Shown here in pieces: positions 9,199 to 18,602 of a stretch of DNA of 64,000 nt (positions are counted from its first letter, which is position 1; each line of letters opens with the position of its first letter). Below the pieces are notes generated by a model. It was not told the origin of the DNA, did not search any database, and saw only the letters and a list, made by a program, of their open reading frames with translations. The translations under genes and the position numbers were made by a program. The stretch lies in NCBI RefSeq assembly GCF_029626265.1, contig NZ_JARUBN010000001.1:5149001-5213000 (forward strand). The letters run 5' to 3'. This stretch comes from Micromonospora sp. WMMD1102. Its GTDB lineage: Bacteria > Actinomycetota > Actinomycetes > Mycobacteriales > Micromonosporaceae.

Positions 9199-11442
9199 TC
9201 ACTGCGGATAGACGACGAACTTCGGCGGCGCGGTGCCGGTGGCGGGCACCCGATAGTGCCGCAGGACGTACTCCATCATCTCCTTGAAGGCGGGTGCGGA
9301 GATGTCACCGCCGCCGCCGGACGGGGTGTGCGCGAAGACCGCGATGACGTAGCGCGGGTCGTCCGCCTGGTCCATCCCGATGAACGAGGCGACCTCGCCG
9401 GGGGCGTACCGGCCGTCGACCACCCGGGATCCGGTGCCGGTCTTGCCGGCGATCCGGTACCCCTTGATCGCCGCCTGCCTGGCGGTGCCGTGCTCGATGG
9501 TGACCGGCGCCTCCAGCAGGGTACGCAGCGCGGCCGCGGTCTCCGGCCGGAGCACCTGCCGGGTCTGCGGTGCGGGTACCGGCTTCCGCCTGCCGTCCGG
9601 GCCGATGATCTCGCGTACCAGGTGCGGCTGGATCCAGGTGCCGTCGTTGGCGATCGCGGCGTAGACGGCGGCCATCTGCAACGGGGTGACGTCGACGCTG
9701 TGCCCGATCGGCACCGACCCGTACGTCGAGCCGCTGTACTCGGACGGCTTGAGCACCCGCCCGGCCGCCTCGCCGGGCACCCCTTCCCCGGTCGGCCGGC
9801 CCAGCCCGAACCGGAGCTGGTACTCGTAGACCTTCTCCGCGCCGAGCTTGTCGGCGATCCGGATGGTGCCGACGTTGGAGGAGAAGCCGAGCATGCCGGC
9901 GACGCTGAGTTTGCGGCCCTGCGCGTTGTGGGTGTCCCGGAACGGCTCGCCGCCCTTGCGGATGAAGTACGGCGTGGGCCAGGCGGTCTCCGGGGTGATC
10001 ACCCCCTCCTCCAGCCCGGCGCCGAAGACGATGGGCTTGTGCACGGAGCCGGGGTCGACGACGAAACTGGTCGCCGCGTCGTTGCGGTCCTCCGCGTCGT
10101 ACCTGCGCCAGTCGGCGGCGTCGTACGTCGGGTAGCTCGCCTGGGCCAGCACCTCGCCGCTGCGTACGTCGAGCACCACGGCCGCCCCGATGGTGCCGTT
10201 CACCTCCTGCATCCGCTTGGTGAGGATGCGCTGCACCATGAACTGGAGGTCCCGGTCGATGGTGAGTTGGAGTGAGCTGCCCGGCCGGGCCTCGGTGACC
10301 TTGCTGTAGCCACCGGGGATCTCGGCGGCCAGCTCCCCCTTGCCGACCTCGTACTCCCGCTCGCCGTTCACCCCGCGCAGCAGCTCGTCGTAGCGGGCCT
10401 CGATCCCTTCCAGGCCGACCCGGTCCTGGCTGGTGAAGCCGAGCAGGTTGGCCGCCAGGTCGCCGCCGGGCACCTCGCGCCGCTCGTCCCGGCCGGTGCC
10501 GATGCCGGCCCGGTTGAGCTCCATGATCTTCTCGGCGGTGTTGATCTCGACGCCCCGGGCCAGGTACTCGAAGCGCGACGGGCGCCCGTCCGGCCGCTTC
10601 CGCTGCTTCATCTCCTCGGTCAGCCTGGAGACCGGGATGCCGAGCAGCGGCGAGAGCGCCTCGGCGGTGCCGGCCGGGTCCTCGACGAGTTCCGGGTCGG
10701 CGTAGACGTACCGGGCCTCCACGCTCTGCGCCAGCGCGGCACCGGAGCGGTCGTAGATGGTGCCCCGGGGTGCGGGCAGCACGACGGTACGCAGCCGGTC
10801 GCCGACTCCGCCGCCGGCGTACTCCGGTGCGTCGACGACCTGGAGCGCGACCAGCCGGATGCCGATGGTGGTGAACATGGCGAGGACGAGCAGCGTGCCG
10901 AGCCGCAGCCGCCGGTGCGTGTCGGCCAGCCGGGGTGGCCGGCGGGGCCGGCGGGCCGGCCGCCGCGCTGGTGACCCGGCGCCGGTCCGGCCCCCGGCCG
11001 GTTCGGCCGGGCGCCGCCGGGCGGGTTTGGCGACGTCGCCGCCGCGGACCGGGCGCGGGGTGATGGTCCGGCCGGTGCCGGTCGGGGCGGTCCGCCGGGC
11101 GGTCCGGGCCGTGCCGGTCCGGCCGCCGTCGAGCACCTGCAACGCCGGCCGGAACGGGTCCGCCGACCGCCCGGTCCTGGGGGTACGCCGGGCCCGAGGC
11201 GCCGGGTCGGCACCGCTCACGGCTCCCGGGGTACGTCGCAGTTCCGGGTTGTCCCGCACGGTCCGCCCGCGCGGGGTGTACGCCCGCGCGTCGGAGATGC
11301 CGCCCAGCCCGGACCGCCCGCCCTGGCCGGCCGCCGACCGCCGCCCCGGCTCGGTGTCCCGCTCGCCGTCCCGGGGGCTACGCGACGAGCCGCGCCGGGA
11401 CACCGAAGCGTCCCGGCGCGGCTCGTCGGACCGCGGAGTCAC
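9199..11442 (-). CDS. ftsI: Septal peptidoglycan transpeptidase FtsI (class B PBP)
   Basis: FtsI cross-links septal peptidoglycan as the partner of FtsW. The 747-residue protein has an unusually long Arg/Pro/Gly-rich cytoplasmic tail (1-175), one membrane anchor (about 181-202), the PBP dimerisation domain with its RGTIYDR motif, and the transpeptidase domain. Catalytic motifs are SVHK (466-469), SSN (521-523) and KTG (667-669). The active-site context DPGSVHK differs mildly from the more usual PGSTFK. The ATG at 11442 lies five bases after the ftsL-like stop. A 114-base spacer separates it from the chosen murE start. Confidence 0.95.
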   Translation of the reverse strand: MTPRSDEPRRDASVSRRGSSRSPRDGERDTEPGRRSAAGQGGRSGLGGISDARAYTPRGRTVRDNPELRRTPGAVSGADPAPRARRTPRTGRSADPFRPALQVLDGGRTGTARTARRTAPTGTGRTITPRPVRGGDVAKPARRRPAEPAGGRTGAGSPARRPARRPRRPPRLADTHRRLRLGTLLVLAMFTTIGIRLVALQVVDAPEYAGGGVGDRLRTVVLPAPRGTIYDRSGAALAQSVEARYVYADPELVEDPAGTAEALSPLLGIPVSRLTEEMKQRKRPDGRPSRFEYLARGVEINTAEKIMELNRAGIGTGRDERREVPGGDLAANLLGFTSQDRVGLEGIEARYDELLRGVNGEREYEVGKGELAAEIPGGYSKVTEARPGSSLQLTIDRDLQFMVQRILTKRMQEVNGTIGAAVVLDVRSGEVLAQASYPTYDAADWRRYDAEDRNDAATSFVVDPGSVHKPIVFGAGLEEGVITPETAWPTPYFIRKGGEPFRDTHNAQGRKLSVAGMLGFSSNVGTIRIADKLGAEKVYEYQLRFGLGRPTGEGVPGEAAGRVLKPSEYSGSTYGSVPIGHSVDVTPLQMAAVYAAIANDGTWIQPHLVREIIGPDGRRKPVPAPQTRQVLRPETAAALRTLLEAPVTIEHGTARQAAIKGYRIAGKTGTGSRVVDGRYAPGEVASFIGMDQADDPRYVIAVFAHTPSGGGGDISAPAFKEMMEYVLRHYRVPATGTAPPKFVVYPQ

Positions 11443-11446
11443 CGGG

Positions 11447-12121
11447 TCATCCCCCGGCGCCCTGCTGGCTGGTGATCGCCGGCTCGCCGCCGGCCGGCTG
11501 CGGCACGCCGATCACCCGACCGTCGGGCAGCCGGATGAAGGCCGGCGGTCCGGAGTCGACCAAGCCCAGCTTGCGGGCCCGGGCGGTGAGGTTTCCCGGC
11601 ACCTCCGCGTCGGCGATCTTCTGCTTCAGCTCCTGCTCCTGGATGTCCAGCGTGGACTGCTGCTGCTGCAACCGCTCCAGCCGGAACGCGTTCTCGTTGA
11701 CCTTGCTGTTGACCACCAGGATGCCGAGCATCCCGCCGACGACCAGCACCAGGATCAGCGCCACGAAGGAGACCCGGGGTCGGGCCACCGGTCGCGGCGG
11801 CGCCACCCGGAGCCGGGAGCGCCGGGCCGGCGCGGCCGACTCCGGTGCCTGTTCCGGCTGCTCGTCCGAGCTGTCCCAGACCCGCAGCCCACGGGTCGGT
11901 TCCGCCGGCTGCTCCCAGTCCCGCGCCCGCAGTGCGGCACTGCCCTGGGTCGGATACCGTCGTGCCCCCCGCACCCGGGCCTCCGACGCCGGGTTCGACC
12001 GGCCGTCGCCCGCCCGCTCCGCCCGCTGCACCGTGGTCCGGCCCCCCGACCGCGGTGTACGCTGCTGTGCGCTGCGCGTCGCGTCGGGCTGTTCCCGGCG
12101 CTCGCGCCTGTTGACGTTCAT
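11447..12121 (-). CDS. FtsL-like divisome protein
   Basis: The 224-residue protein has a basic, polar cytoplasmic tail (1-113), one membrane helix (about 117-137), and a Gln/Leu/Glu-rich coiled coil (about 141-172). A short extracytoplasmic tail follows. This bitopic architecture, between rsmH and ftsI, matches actinobacterial FtsL, which joins FtsQ and FtsB and helps activate FtsW-FtsI. Sequence conservation in FtsL is too low for motif proof, so the call rests on topology and position. The ATG at 12121 overlaps the rsmH stop by four bases. The tail of about 113 residues is long compared with the E. coli protein, which is only about 120 residues in total. Confidence 0.8.
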   Translation of the reverse strand: MNVNRRERREQPDATRSAQQRTPRSGGRTTVQRAERAGDGRSNPASEARVRGARRYPTQGSAALRARDWEQPAEPTRGLRVWDSSDEQPEQAPESAAPARRSRLRVAPPRPVARPRVSFVALILVLVVGGMLGILVVNSKVNENAFRLERLQQQQSTLDIQEQELKQKIADAEVPGNLTARARKLGLVDSGPPAFIRLPDGRVIGVPQPAGGEPAITSQQGAGG

Positions 12122-13257
12122 CTTCCCTCCCCCTGTACTGTCGTGCCGCCGCCGTCGGTTGCCGGCCGCGACATCTCCCGTCGCACTCCGTCGGACCCGG
12201 CCGGTGCCCCCGCACCGGCCGGACCTGTTCCCCCGGTGACTCGGCCGGGCCGCTCGCGGTCGGCCCGCCTCGTCGCCGTCGTGCTCCTACCGCCGTCCCG
12301 TTCGATCCGCTCGGCCGCCCGCAGCCGCACCGAGGCGGCCCTCGGGTTGACCTGGACCTCCGCCTCGCCCGGCAGCTCAGCTCCCCGGCTGAGCAGCCGC
12401 AGCGTCGGCCCGGTGCCGGGCAGTTCGACCGGGAGGTCGACCGGCCCGGTGCTCCGGGCGCGGCCGGCGAACACCTGCTTGGTGATCCGGTCCTCCAGCG
12501 AGTGGTAGGACAGCACCACCGTGCGACCGCCCTCGGACAGTGCGTCCAGGGCGGCCGGCAGCGCCGTTTCCAGCGCGGCCAGTTCCCGGTTTACCTCGAT
12601 CCGTAAAGCCTGAAACGTCCTCTTGGCCGGATGTCCGCCAGTTCGTCGGGCCGGCGCCGGAATGGACTCCCTGACCAGTTCCGCCAGCCGGGCCGTTGAG
12701 ACGAGCCGGTGGCGTTCCCGCTCCCGCACGATCGCCGAGGCGATCCGGCCGGCGAACCGCTCCTCGCCGTAGACCCGGAGCACCCGGGCCAACTCCCCGT
12801 GCGAGTAGCTGTTGACCACCTCCTCGGCGGTCGCACCTGTCGACTGGTCCATCCGCATGTCCAGCGGCGCGTCCTGCGCGTAGGCGAACCCGCGGTCGGG
12901 CGCGTCGAGTTGCAGCGAGGAGACACCCAGGTCGAACAGCACGCCGTCCAGCCGGTCGTGGCCGAGCCGCGCCAGCACCTCGGGCAGCTCGTCGTAGACC
13001 GCGTGCACCAGGTGGACCCGGTCGGCGTACCGGTCGAGCCGGGCGCGGGCGTGTGCCAGTGCCTCGGTGTCCCGGTCCAGTCCGATCAGGATGGTGCGCG
13101 GATGTGCGGCGAGCACCGCCCCGGCGTGCCCGGCCAGCCCGAGGGTGGCGTCGAGGTGGACGGTCGGCCGGCCGTCGGTCCGGTCCAGGGCGGGGGCGAG
13201 CAGCTCGAGACATCGCTCAAGCAGCACCGGCACGTGCGTACCGCGAAGCTCCCCCAT
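12118..13257 (-). CDS. rsmH: 16S rRNA (cytosine(1402)-N(4))-methyltransferase RsmH
   Basis: RsmH (MraW) methylates N4 of C1402 in 16S rRNA using S-adenosylmethionine. The protein shows the family N terminus [12 protein letters not shown], the cofactor-binding segment [23 protein letters not shown], and the conserved [12 protein letters not shown] and DRGFAY motifs. I chose the ATG at 13257 (starting [10 protein letters not shown], 379 residues). A GTG at 13269, preceded by AGGGG, would add four residues and is equally possible. The last 60 residues are an Arg/Gly-rich tail. It follows mraZ by about 200 bases and overlaps the ftsL-like gene by four. Confidence 0.94.
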   Translation of the reverse strand: MGELRGTHVPVLLERCLELLAPALDRTDGRPTVHLDATLGLAGHAGAVLAAHPRTILIGLDRDTEALAHARARLDRYADRVHLVHAVYDELPEVLARLGHDRLDGVLFDLGVSSLQLDAPDRGFAYAQDAPLDMRMDQSTGATAEEVVNSYSHGELARVLRVYGEERFAGRIASAIVRERERHRLVSTARLAELVRESIPAPARRTGGHPAKRTFQALRIEVNRELAALETALPAALDALSEGGRTVVLSYHSLEDRITKQVFAGRARSTGPVDLPVELPGTGPTLRLLSRGAELPGEAEVQVNPRAASVRLRAAERIERDGGRSTTATRRADRERPGRVTGGTGPAGAGAPAGSDGVRREMSRPATDGGGTTVQGEGR

Positions 13258-13458
13258 GTCGACCCCCACTGACCCCTGTCTCGTCCGGACGTGCCCGGTA
13301 TCGGTTGCGCTCGTCGTACCGCCAGATCCCCATCCGCTCTGCTCCCCCGGGCCGACCTTCGGACCGTCGGGGGATCGCGCCTGGCACCGGGGAAGAGGCG
13401 CCAGGAACTTCGAGCGGGTGGAGATCTCGCAGTACGTCGGGCGTCGGCACGCGCCGCC

Positions 13459-13890
13459 CTACAGTCCGCCCGGCAGCACCCCCTCCTCGATGTCGGCGAA
13501 GTCCCCTTCGCTCTCCGAGAGGTAGGTCTCCCAGGCTCGCTTGTCCCAGATCTCCACCCGGGTGCTGGCCCCGATCACCACCAGCTCCCGGTCCAGTGCG
13601 GCGTACTCCCGCAGGTGGATCGGGATGGTCACCCGGCCCTGCTTGTCCGGGATCTCGTCGTGCGCGCTGGCGAAGAAGACCCGGCTGTAGGCCCGGGCCG
13701 CCTTGTGTGTCATCGGCTGCTCGCGCAACTGCCCGGCGATCCGCTGGAACTCGGGCATCGGGAAGACGTAGAGGCAGCGCTCCTGCCCTTTGGTGATCAC
13801 GACACCTCCCGCCAGCTCGTCCCGGAACTTGGCCGGAAGGATCAGCCGGCCCTTGTCGTCCAGGCGCGGGGTGTGCGTGCCGAGAAACAC
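13459..13890 (-). CDS. mraZ: Transcriptional regulator MraZ
   Basis: MraZ is a ring-forming SpoVT/AbrB-fold DNA-binding protein that represses its own dcw operon in bacteria where it has been studied. The 143-residue protein has two swapped-hairpin repeats, each with the basic DxKGRxxxP signature: [13 protein letters not shown] near residue 11 and [13 protein letters not shown] near residue 80. It is the first gene of the dcw operon. Three 10-bp-phased MraZ-type boxes overlap its putative promoter at 13971-14005, which fits autoregulation. Confidence 0.95.
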   Translation of the reverse strand: MFLGTHTPRLDDKGRLILPAKFRDELAGGVVITKGQERCLYVFPMPEFQRIAGQLREQPMTHKAARAYSRVFFASAHDEIPDKQGRVTIPIHLREYAALDRELVVIGASTRVEIWDKRAWETYLSESEGDFADIEEGVLPGGL

Positions 13891-14288
13891 CGGCCCAACC
13901 CCCTCGCCCTACCAGCGACGTTCGCGGCGCCGCTGCCCCCCGGGCCGGCGGGCCCTCCTGGCCCCCCATCGCGCCCCACTCTACTCCACTTCCCTCCACC
14001 CGCAACCGGAATCGCCCGGAAAGACCGGCTGTCATCTCGACGAAACAGCACGTCAGAGGGGGTCCCCGGCGGTGGAGGGAAATGGGCGCCCCGACCCGGG
14101 CGTCCGCTATCCGACAGCGGTACGCCGAACGTCGAGCGCCCGGAAATACCCGTTCTTTCCCACCTATTCGGGCGACTGGACGACTCCGGCCGGACCGCTC
14201 GGGGAGGGAAGTGGAGGAAAAATCGAAGGGCCGCCCCCGCCCTCCGGGACCGCACCCGGACGGTGCCCGACCGCCGGGCCACGACGGC
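13891..14288. other. Intergenic region upstream of mraZ with extra plus-strand MraZ-like boxes
   Basis: This 398-base stretch lies between the mraZ start and the 3' end of the helicase gene. Besides the operator at 13971-14005 it holds two further box-like sites on the opposite strand. At 14071-14090 the decamers GGTGGAGGGA and AATGGGCGCC are adjacent. At 14203-14216 a 14-base word GGAGGGAAGTGGAG is identical to the core of the minus-strand operator. No convincing gene was seen here. Confidence 0.6.
13971..14005 (-). promoter_or_regulatory. mraZ/dcw promoter overlapped by three MraZ boxes
   Basis: On the minus strand, three consecutive decamers read GGTGGAGGGA, AGTGGAGTAG and AGTGGGGCGC (14000 down to 13971). 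This gives GTGGRG cores spaced exactly ten bases apart, the arrangement known for MraZ operators. A -35-like TTGCGG (14005-14000) and a -10-like TAGAGT (13983-13978), separated by 16 bases, are interleaved with the boxes. MraZ binding would therefore block polymerase. The predicted leader to the mraZ ATG is about 80 bases. Repeats are seen directly; the promoter is an inference from hexamers. Confidence 0.75.
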
Positions 14289-17165
14289 TCAGGTCAGCTC
14301 CGGCCACCGGGCGGCGACCTCCAGGGCCGCCCGGACCGGATCACCGCCCCACCGGCTGGCGAACGCGTCCACCACCACCCAGCCGGCCGCGACCAGCGCG
14401 CGGTGCCGGGCGATGTGTGCCGCCGCGCCGTCGGGATGGGCGACACAGTTCAGCCCGACCGCCGAGGCGCCGGTGCCGACGCAGAGATCCACCGTCCAGC
14501 GGCCGACCGGATAGCGGCGCCGGACCGGCAACCCGACCCGGACCAGCTCCGCGGCCAACTCACCGGCCCAGTCCACCGGCAGCGGGTCACCGACCAGCGC
14601 CGCCGCGGCACCACCCCGGCCCACCACGGCATCCGTCGCCCCGCCCCGCGCCACCCCGACGTCCGGTCGCCCGTTCCGGCCCGGTGCGGCCGGAACGGTG
14701 ACCGGCTCGCCGCGCGGGTCCGGGGGCAGCGCGGCGTACCGCAGGTAGTCGCCGAGCAGGCCGTTCGGGGCGGACAGCGAGGTCAGCACCACCATCCGGC
14801 GCCGTGCCCGGGTGACCATCACGTTGAACAGGTTCGGGTCGGTCAGGAAACGCAGCCGGCCGGCCGGCACCGGGTCGGTCACCGCCAGCGACACCAGTAC
14901 CGTCTCCGCCTCGCTGCCCTGGAACGAGTGGACGGTGCCGACCCGCAACCCGAGCCGCTCGATCTCGGCCACCGGGAACTCGGCCACCAGCGCCGACTCC
15001 AGCGCGTCGGCCTGGGCCCGGAACGGGGTGATCACGCCGATGCCGACCCGGCCCGCCTCGGCCAGCCGGCGCACCTCGGCCACCGCCGCCGCCACCTCGG
15101 CCCGGTTCACCCCGGCCTCGGTCACCGCGGCCGGCACCGTACGCACGTCGATCACGTCCGCCGTCTCGTTGCCGGGATGCCGGGTGGCCACCGCGATCCG
15201 GCCGGCGTAGAAGCGGTGCGCGGAGAACTCGATCAGGTGCGGGGCGCAGCGGTAGTGCTCGTCCAGCCAGCTGACCGGGGCCGCCCCGGCGGCCAGGTCG
15301 AAGGTGCTCACCCGGCGCACGTCGACCCGGTTGTCCAGGCCGTACCGGGACAGCGTCGCCGCCACGTCGACGTCGGCGACGAACGAGACGAACCGCAGTT
15401 GCCGGGGATCGCCCACCACAAGCGCCCGGCGGGCCCGGGCCAGGGCCGGCGCCGCCCGGATCTGGTCGGTGTGCGACGCCTCGTCCAGGATCACCAGGTC
15501 GAAGAGCCCGGCGACCGGCGGCAGCAACTCCTCGACGTCGGTGACCGTGCCGATCCACAGTGGCAGGGCCCGGACCAGCGCGGGCCCGGGCAGCTCGGCG
15601 AGGAGTTCCCGCCGCCGGTTGCGCCCGGCCCGCAGCGCGCCACCCAGCGCCACAGCGGTACGCCGGGCGGCGTCGTCCCAGCGGTCCGGGCCCCGGCCGC
15701 GGTGCCGCATCGCCGTACCGAGCACCGTCGAAAGGCGTGCCCGCGCCTGCGCCAGCAGCGGCCACAGCGGACCCGGGTCGGCGCCGCCGAGGGCCGCCAG
15801 CCGAGCCGCCGCGACCTCCGACCGGGCCGCCGCGACCGCCTCGCCGAGCCGGTCCAGCGGCACCGTCCGAGCCGCGCCGAGCCGGCGACGCAGCCGGCGA
15901 CCCGGTGGCCCCGGCAGCCAGCGCCGCCACCACCGACCGGCCGAGGCCCGCGCCCGCTCGACCGCCCGGCCCGCCGCCGCCAGGTCGGCACCGGGCGCGA
16001 AGGCGCCGGGTACGTCCAGACGCAGCCCGCCGACCACCGCCGCCCAGCGCGGCACCTCGCCGGCCAGCAGTTCGAGGTCGAGCAGCCCGGTGAGCTGGTC
16101 GGTCAGCCGCGCCACCTCGGCGGTCGCCCCGGCCAGGGCGGCCCGGTCCGCCGCCAGGGTCGCCGCCGTCACCTCCGGCTCGGCGGCCGGTTCCAGGGCG
16201 GCGGCGAGCGCGGCCCGGCGCTCGGCGTCGCCGAACAGCACCGGTCGGGGGCCGGGATAGCGCTCCAGCAGTTCCCCGAGTACGTCGGCGGCGTGCGTGG
16301 ACTGCGTGACGACGAGTACGCTCCCGCCCCGGTCGACCACGTCCAGCGCGGCGGCGACCACGGCATGGCTCTTGCCGTTGCCGGGCGGACCGGAGACCAC
16401 TGTCACCGGCTGGTGCCGGACCCGGCGTACCACCTCGGTCTGGGCCTCGTTGAGCGGCAGCGGCGAGTCGACCGGTCCGCTGTCGACGGCCGGCTCGGCG
16501 GGGGCGGCGGTGCCGTACACCGGGGCCAGGGCGGTGGACTCCAGCCCGGGGCGGGCGGCCCAGGCGCGCAGCCGGTCACCGAGGGCGAGCCCGGCGACGT
16601 CCCGCACGCCGAACAGCACCGCCGAGACGTAGAGCACCGGCGGGCGGCTCGGGAAGCTCGCCCGGCCGGTACGCCGGCCCCGGTCGACCTCGCCCACCCG
16701 CAGACCGGTCGCCTCGGCGGCGGTACGCATCCAGGTCTCTGCGCCGGCGCCGGCCAGCCACGGCAGCCCGCCCAGTTCCAGCGCCACCTCCAGTTGGGCG
16801 GCCAGGTCACGGTCCTCGACCAGCGGGGTGATCTCGAAGTCGCCGGCCGGGACGACCCGGTAGCCACGCAGCGTGGGCTCCAGCCGGACCGGCTCGCCGA
16901 GCAGCGGAAAGCGCACCTTCCGGGGCCCGGCGGCGGTCTCGGCCACCCCGGCGACCAGCCCCCAGCCCCGGCGCAGCGTGCGGTCGTCCCGGTGCAGCAG
17001 GTCGGCCGCGACCAGCCGCTCCACCTCGCGGGAGCGGCGGCAGAAGTTCGGGTCGGGCAGCCAGATCAGCGGCTGGCCGGGACGGGTCACGTCGTACACC
17101 CGCTCGGGGGCGGCCGGTGCGAGGTCGGCCAGGGCCCGCAGCACGGTCGCGACGGAGGGGCTCAT
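14289..17165 (-). CDS. DNA2/NAM7-like SF1 helicase with degenerate REase-like C-terminal domain
   Basis: The 958-residue protein is a superfamily 1 helicase of the Upf1/DNA2-like group. Visible motifs are Q-motif-like LNEAQTEVV (about 238), Walker A SGPPGNGKS (258-266), Walker B LVILDEASH (557-565), motif III VVGDPRQL (583-590), motif V GTVHSFQGSEAETV (743-756) and motif VI NVMVTRARRR (781-790). About 290 residues between motifs I and II form an Ala/Arg-rich insert. Residues 863-950 resemble the PD-(D/E)XK domain often fused to such helicases (VDLCVG, then HIARHRALVAAGWVVVDAF). However, where relatives usually have a catalytic Glu (EC or EVDG-like), this protein reads GLNC. Function is unknown; a nucleic-acid repair or defence role is possible. 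It is divergent from murT. Confidence 0.8.
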   Translation of the reverse strand: MSPSVATVLRALADLAPAAPERVYDVTRPGQPLIWLPDPNFCRRSREVERLVAADLLHRDDRTLRRGWGLVAGVAETAAGPRKVRFPLLGEPVRLEPTLRGYRVVPAGDFEITPLVEDRDLAAQLEVALELGGLPWLAGAGAETWMRTAAEATGLRVGEVDRGRRTGRASFPSRPPVLYVSAVLFGVRDVAGLALGDRLRAWAARPGLESTALAPVYGTAAPAEPAVDSGPVDSPLPLNEAQTEVVRRVRHQPVTVVSGPPGNGKSHAVVAAALDVVDRGGSVLVVTQSTHAADVLGELLERYPGPRPVLFGDAERRAALAAALEPAAEPEVTAATLAADRAALAGATAEVARLTDQLTGLLDLELLAGEVPRWAAVVGGLRLDVPGAFAPGADLAAAGRAVERARASAGRWWRRWLPGPPGRRLRRRLGAARTVPLDRLGEAVAAARSEVAAARLAALGGADPGPLWPLLAQARARLSTVLGTAMRHRGRGPDRWDDAARRTAVALGGALRAGRNRRRELLAELPGPALVRALPLWIGTVTDVEELLPPVAGLFDLVILDEASHTDQIRAAPALARARRALVVGDPRQLRFVSFVADVDVAATLSRYGLDNRVDVRRVSTFDLAAGAAPVSWLDEHYRCAPHLIEFSAHRFYAGRIAVATRHPGNETADVIDVRTVPAAVTEAGVNRAEVAAAVAEVRRLAEAGRVGIGVITPFRAQADALESALVAEFPVAEIERLGLRVGTVHSFQGSEAETVLVSLAVTDPVPAGRLRFLTDPNLFNVMVTRARRRMVVLTSLSAPNGLLGDYLRYAALPPDPRGEPVTVPAAPGRNGRPDVGVARGGATDAVVGRGGAAAALVGDPLPVDWAGELAAELVRVGLPVRRRYPVGRWTVDLCVGTGASAVGLNCVAHPDGAAAHIARHRALVAAGWVVVDAFASRWGGDPVRAALEVAARWPELT

Positions 17166-17326
17166 CGGCAGCCGAGGTTAGCAACCCGGCACCCGCCCGC
17201 CCGGCGGCCGCCCGCCCGGCAGCCGCGCGCCTCGTGGCCCTCCTCACCGGCGTGCGGCCGAGGGACGACGCCGGCCCCGATCACCGGGGACTTTCGTGCG
17301 ACGGTTCCGCACCTGGCGGCGTCCGG

Positions 17327-17332
17327 TAACCT
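17327..17332 (+). promoter_or_regulatory. -10 hexamer for probably leaderless murT
   Basis: TAACCT lies seven bases before the GTG at 17340. That is the distance expected if transcription starts at the G of the start codon. No Shine-Dalgarno sequence precedes that GTG. The -35 region (GGTTCC around 17304) is weak, so this is an inference. Confidence 0.45.
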
Positions 17333-17339
17333 CGCTCGC

Positions 17340-18602
17340 GTGACGGACGGGAAGATGCCTCTCCGGGCAAAAGTGGCCAGTTCGGTATCGCGCACCGCCG
17401 CGGCCCTCTCCCGGGCCGCCGGCCGGGGTGACGGCTCGGTGATCGGCGGGTGGATCGGTCTCAAAATCGATCCGGACCTCCTGGCCCACCTGGCGTCCGG
17501 CCGGGCCATCGCGCTGGTGTCGGGGACCAACGGCAAGACCACCACCACCCGGCTGACGGCGGCGGCGGTCGGCGTACTCGGCCAGGTGGCGACCAACTCG
17601 TTCGGCGCGAACATGCCGACCGGGCACACCTCGGCGCTGGCCAAGGCCGGCGCGACGCCGTACGCGGTGCTGGAGGTGGACGAGCACTACCTGGCGCAGG
17701 TGCTGGAGGCGACCGAGCCCCGGGTGGTGGCGCTGCTCAACCTCTCCCGGGACCAGCTCGACCGGGCCAAGGAGGTGGCGATGATGGCCCAGCTCTGGCG
17801 GGCCGCCCTGGTCCGGCACCCGTCGGTACGGGTGGTCGCCAACGCCGACGACCCGATGGTGGTCTGGGCGGCGACCCCACCGGCGACCCGCAGCCCGCAG
17901 GTGACCCCGGCGCCGGTCACCTGGTTCAGCGCCGGCCAGCGCTGGCACGACGACTCCTGGGTCTGCCCCGAGTGCGGCTCCCCGATCGAGCGGATGTCCG
18001 ACCAGTGGTGGTGCACCGGCTGCTGGCTGCGCCGGCCGGAGCCGCAGTGGGTGGTCGAGGACGACGGCGTGCTCGACCCCGCCGGCGACTGGCACAAGGT
18101 GGTGCTGCAACTGCCCGGCCGGGTCAACCTCGGCAACGCGGCGACCGCGCTGGCGGTGGCCGCCGAGTTCGGCGTACGCCCGACCGACGCGGTGTCCCGG
18201 CTCGGCGGGGTCGCCTCGGTCGCCGGCCGGTACGCCCAGGTGGTCCGGGACGGCCGGACGATCCGGCTGCTGCTGGCGAAGAACCCGGCGAGCTGGCTGG
18301 AGGCGTTCGACATGGCGGACGAGGCGCCGACCCTGCTGTCGATAAACGCCCGGGACCCCGACGGGCTGGACACCTCCTGGCTGTTCGACGTCGACTTCGC
18401 CCCGCTGCGTGGCCGGCAGGTGCTGATCACCGGCGACCGGGCGTACGACCTGGCGGTGCGGCTGGACGTCAACGGCGTACCGTTCCAGCACGTCAGGACC
18501 TTCACCGAAGCGATCACGAGCGTCCCGCCGGGCCGGCTCGAGGTCATCGCCAACTACACGGCGTTCCAGGACATCCGAGCGGAGTTGGACCGTGTCAACT
18601 GA
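17340..18602 (+). CDS. murT: Lipid II isoglutaminyl synthase, Mur-ligase subunit MurT
   Basis: MurT activates the D-Glu alpha-carboxylate of lipid II, and GatD supplies ammonia, so the complex makes D-isoglutamine in the stem peptide. The protein has about 420 residues with the Mur-ligase P-loop SGTNGKTTTT near residue 62. It carries a four-Cys zinc ribbon (Cys209, Cys212, Cys225, Cys228 in CPEC and CTGC) that is diagnostic for MurT, and a C-terminal DUF1727 domain. The GTG at 17340 fits leaderless initiation. The ATG at 17355, preceded by GGACGGGAAG, is the alternative and is five residues shorter. It overlaps gatD by 11 bases. Confidence 0.92.
   Translation: MTDGKMPLRAKVASSVSRTAAALSRAAGRGDGSVIGGWIGLKIDPDLLAHLASGRAIALVSGTNGKTTTTRLTAAAVGVLGQVATNSFGANMPTGHTSALAKAGATPYAVLEVDEHYLAQVLEATEPRVVALLNLSRDQLDRAKEVAMMAQLWRAALVRHPSVRVVANADDPMVVWAATPPATRSPQVTPAPVTWFSAGQRWHDDSWVCPECGSPIERMSDQWWCTGCWLRRPEPQWVVEDDGVLDPAGDWHKVVLQLPGRVNLGNAATALAVAAEFGVRPTDAVSRLGGVASVAGRYAQVVRDGRTIRLLLAKNPASWLEAFDMADEAPTLLSINARDPDGLDTSWLFDVDFAPLRGRQVLITGDRAYDLAVRLDVNGVPFQHVRTFTEAITSVPPGRLEVIANYTAFQDIRAELDRVN

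Noticed and set aside
14082..18602. Very long plus-strand open frame (about 1500 codons) over the helicase and murT
   Set aside because: Only its 3' third (murT) has protein features. The rest is antisense to the helicase and has the Arg/Pro/Gly composition of GC-rich shadow frames.
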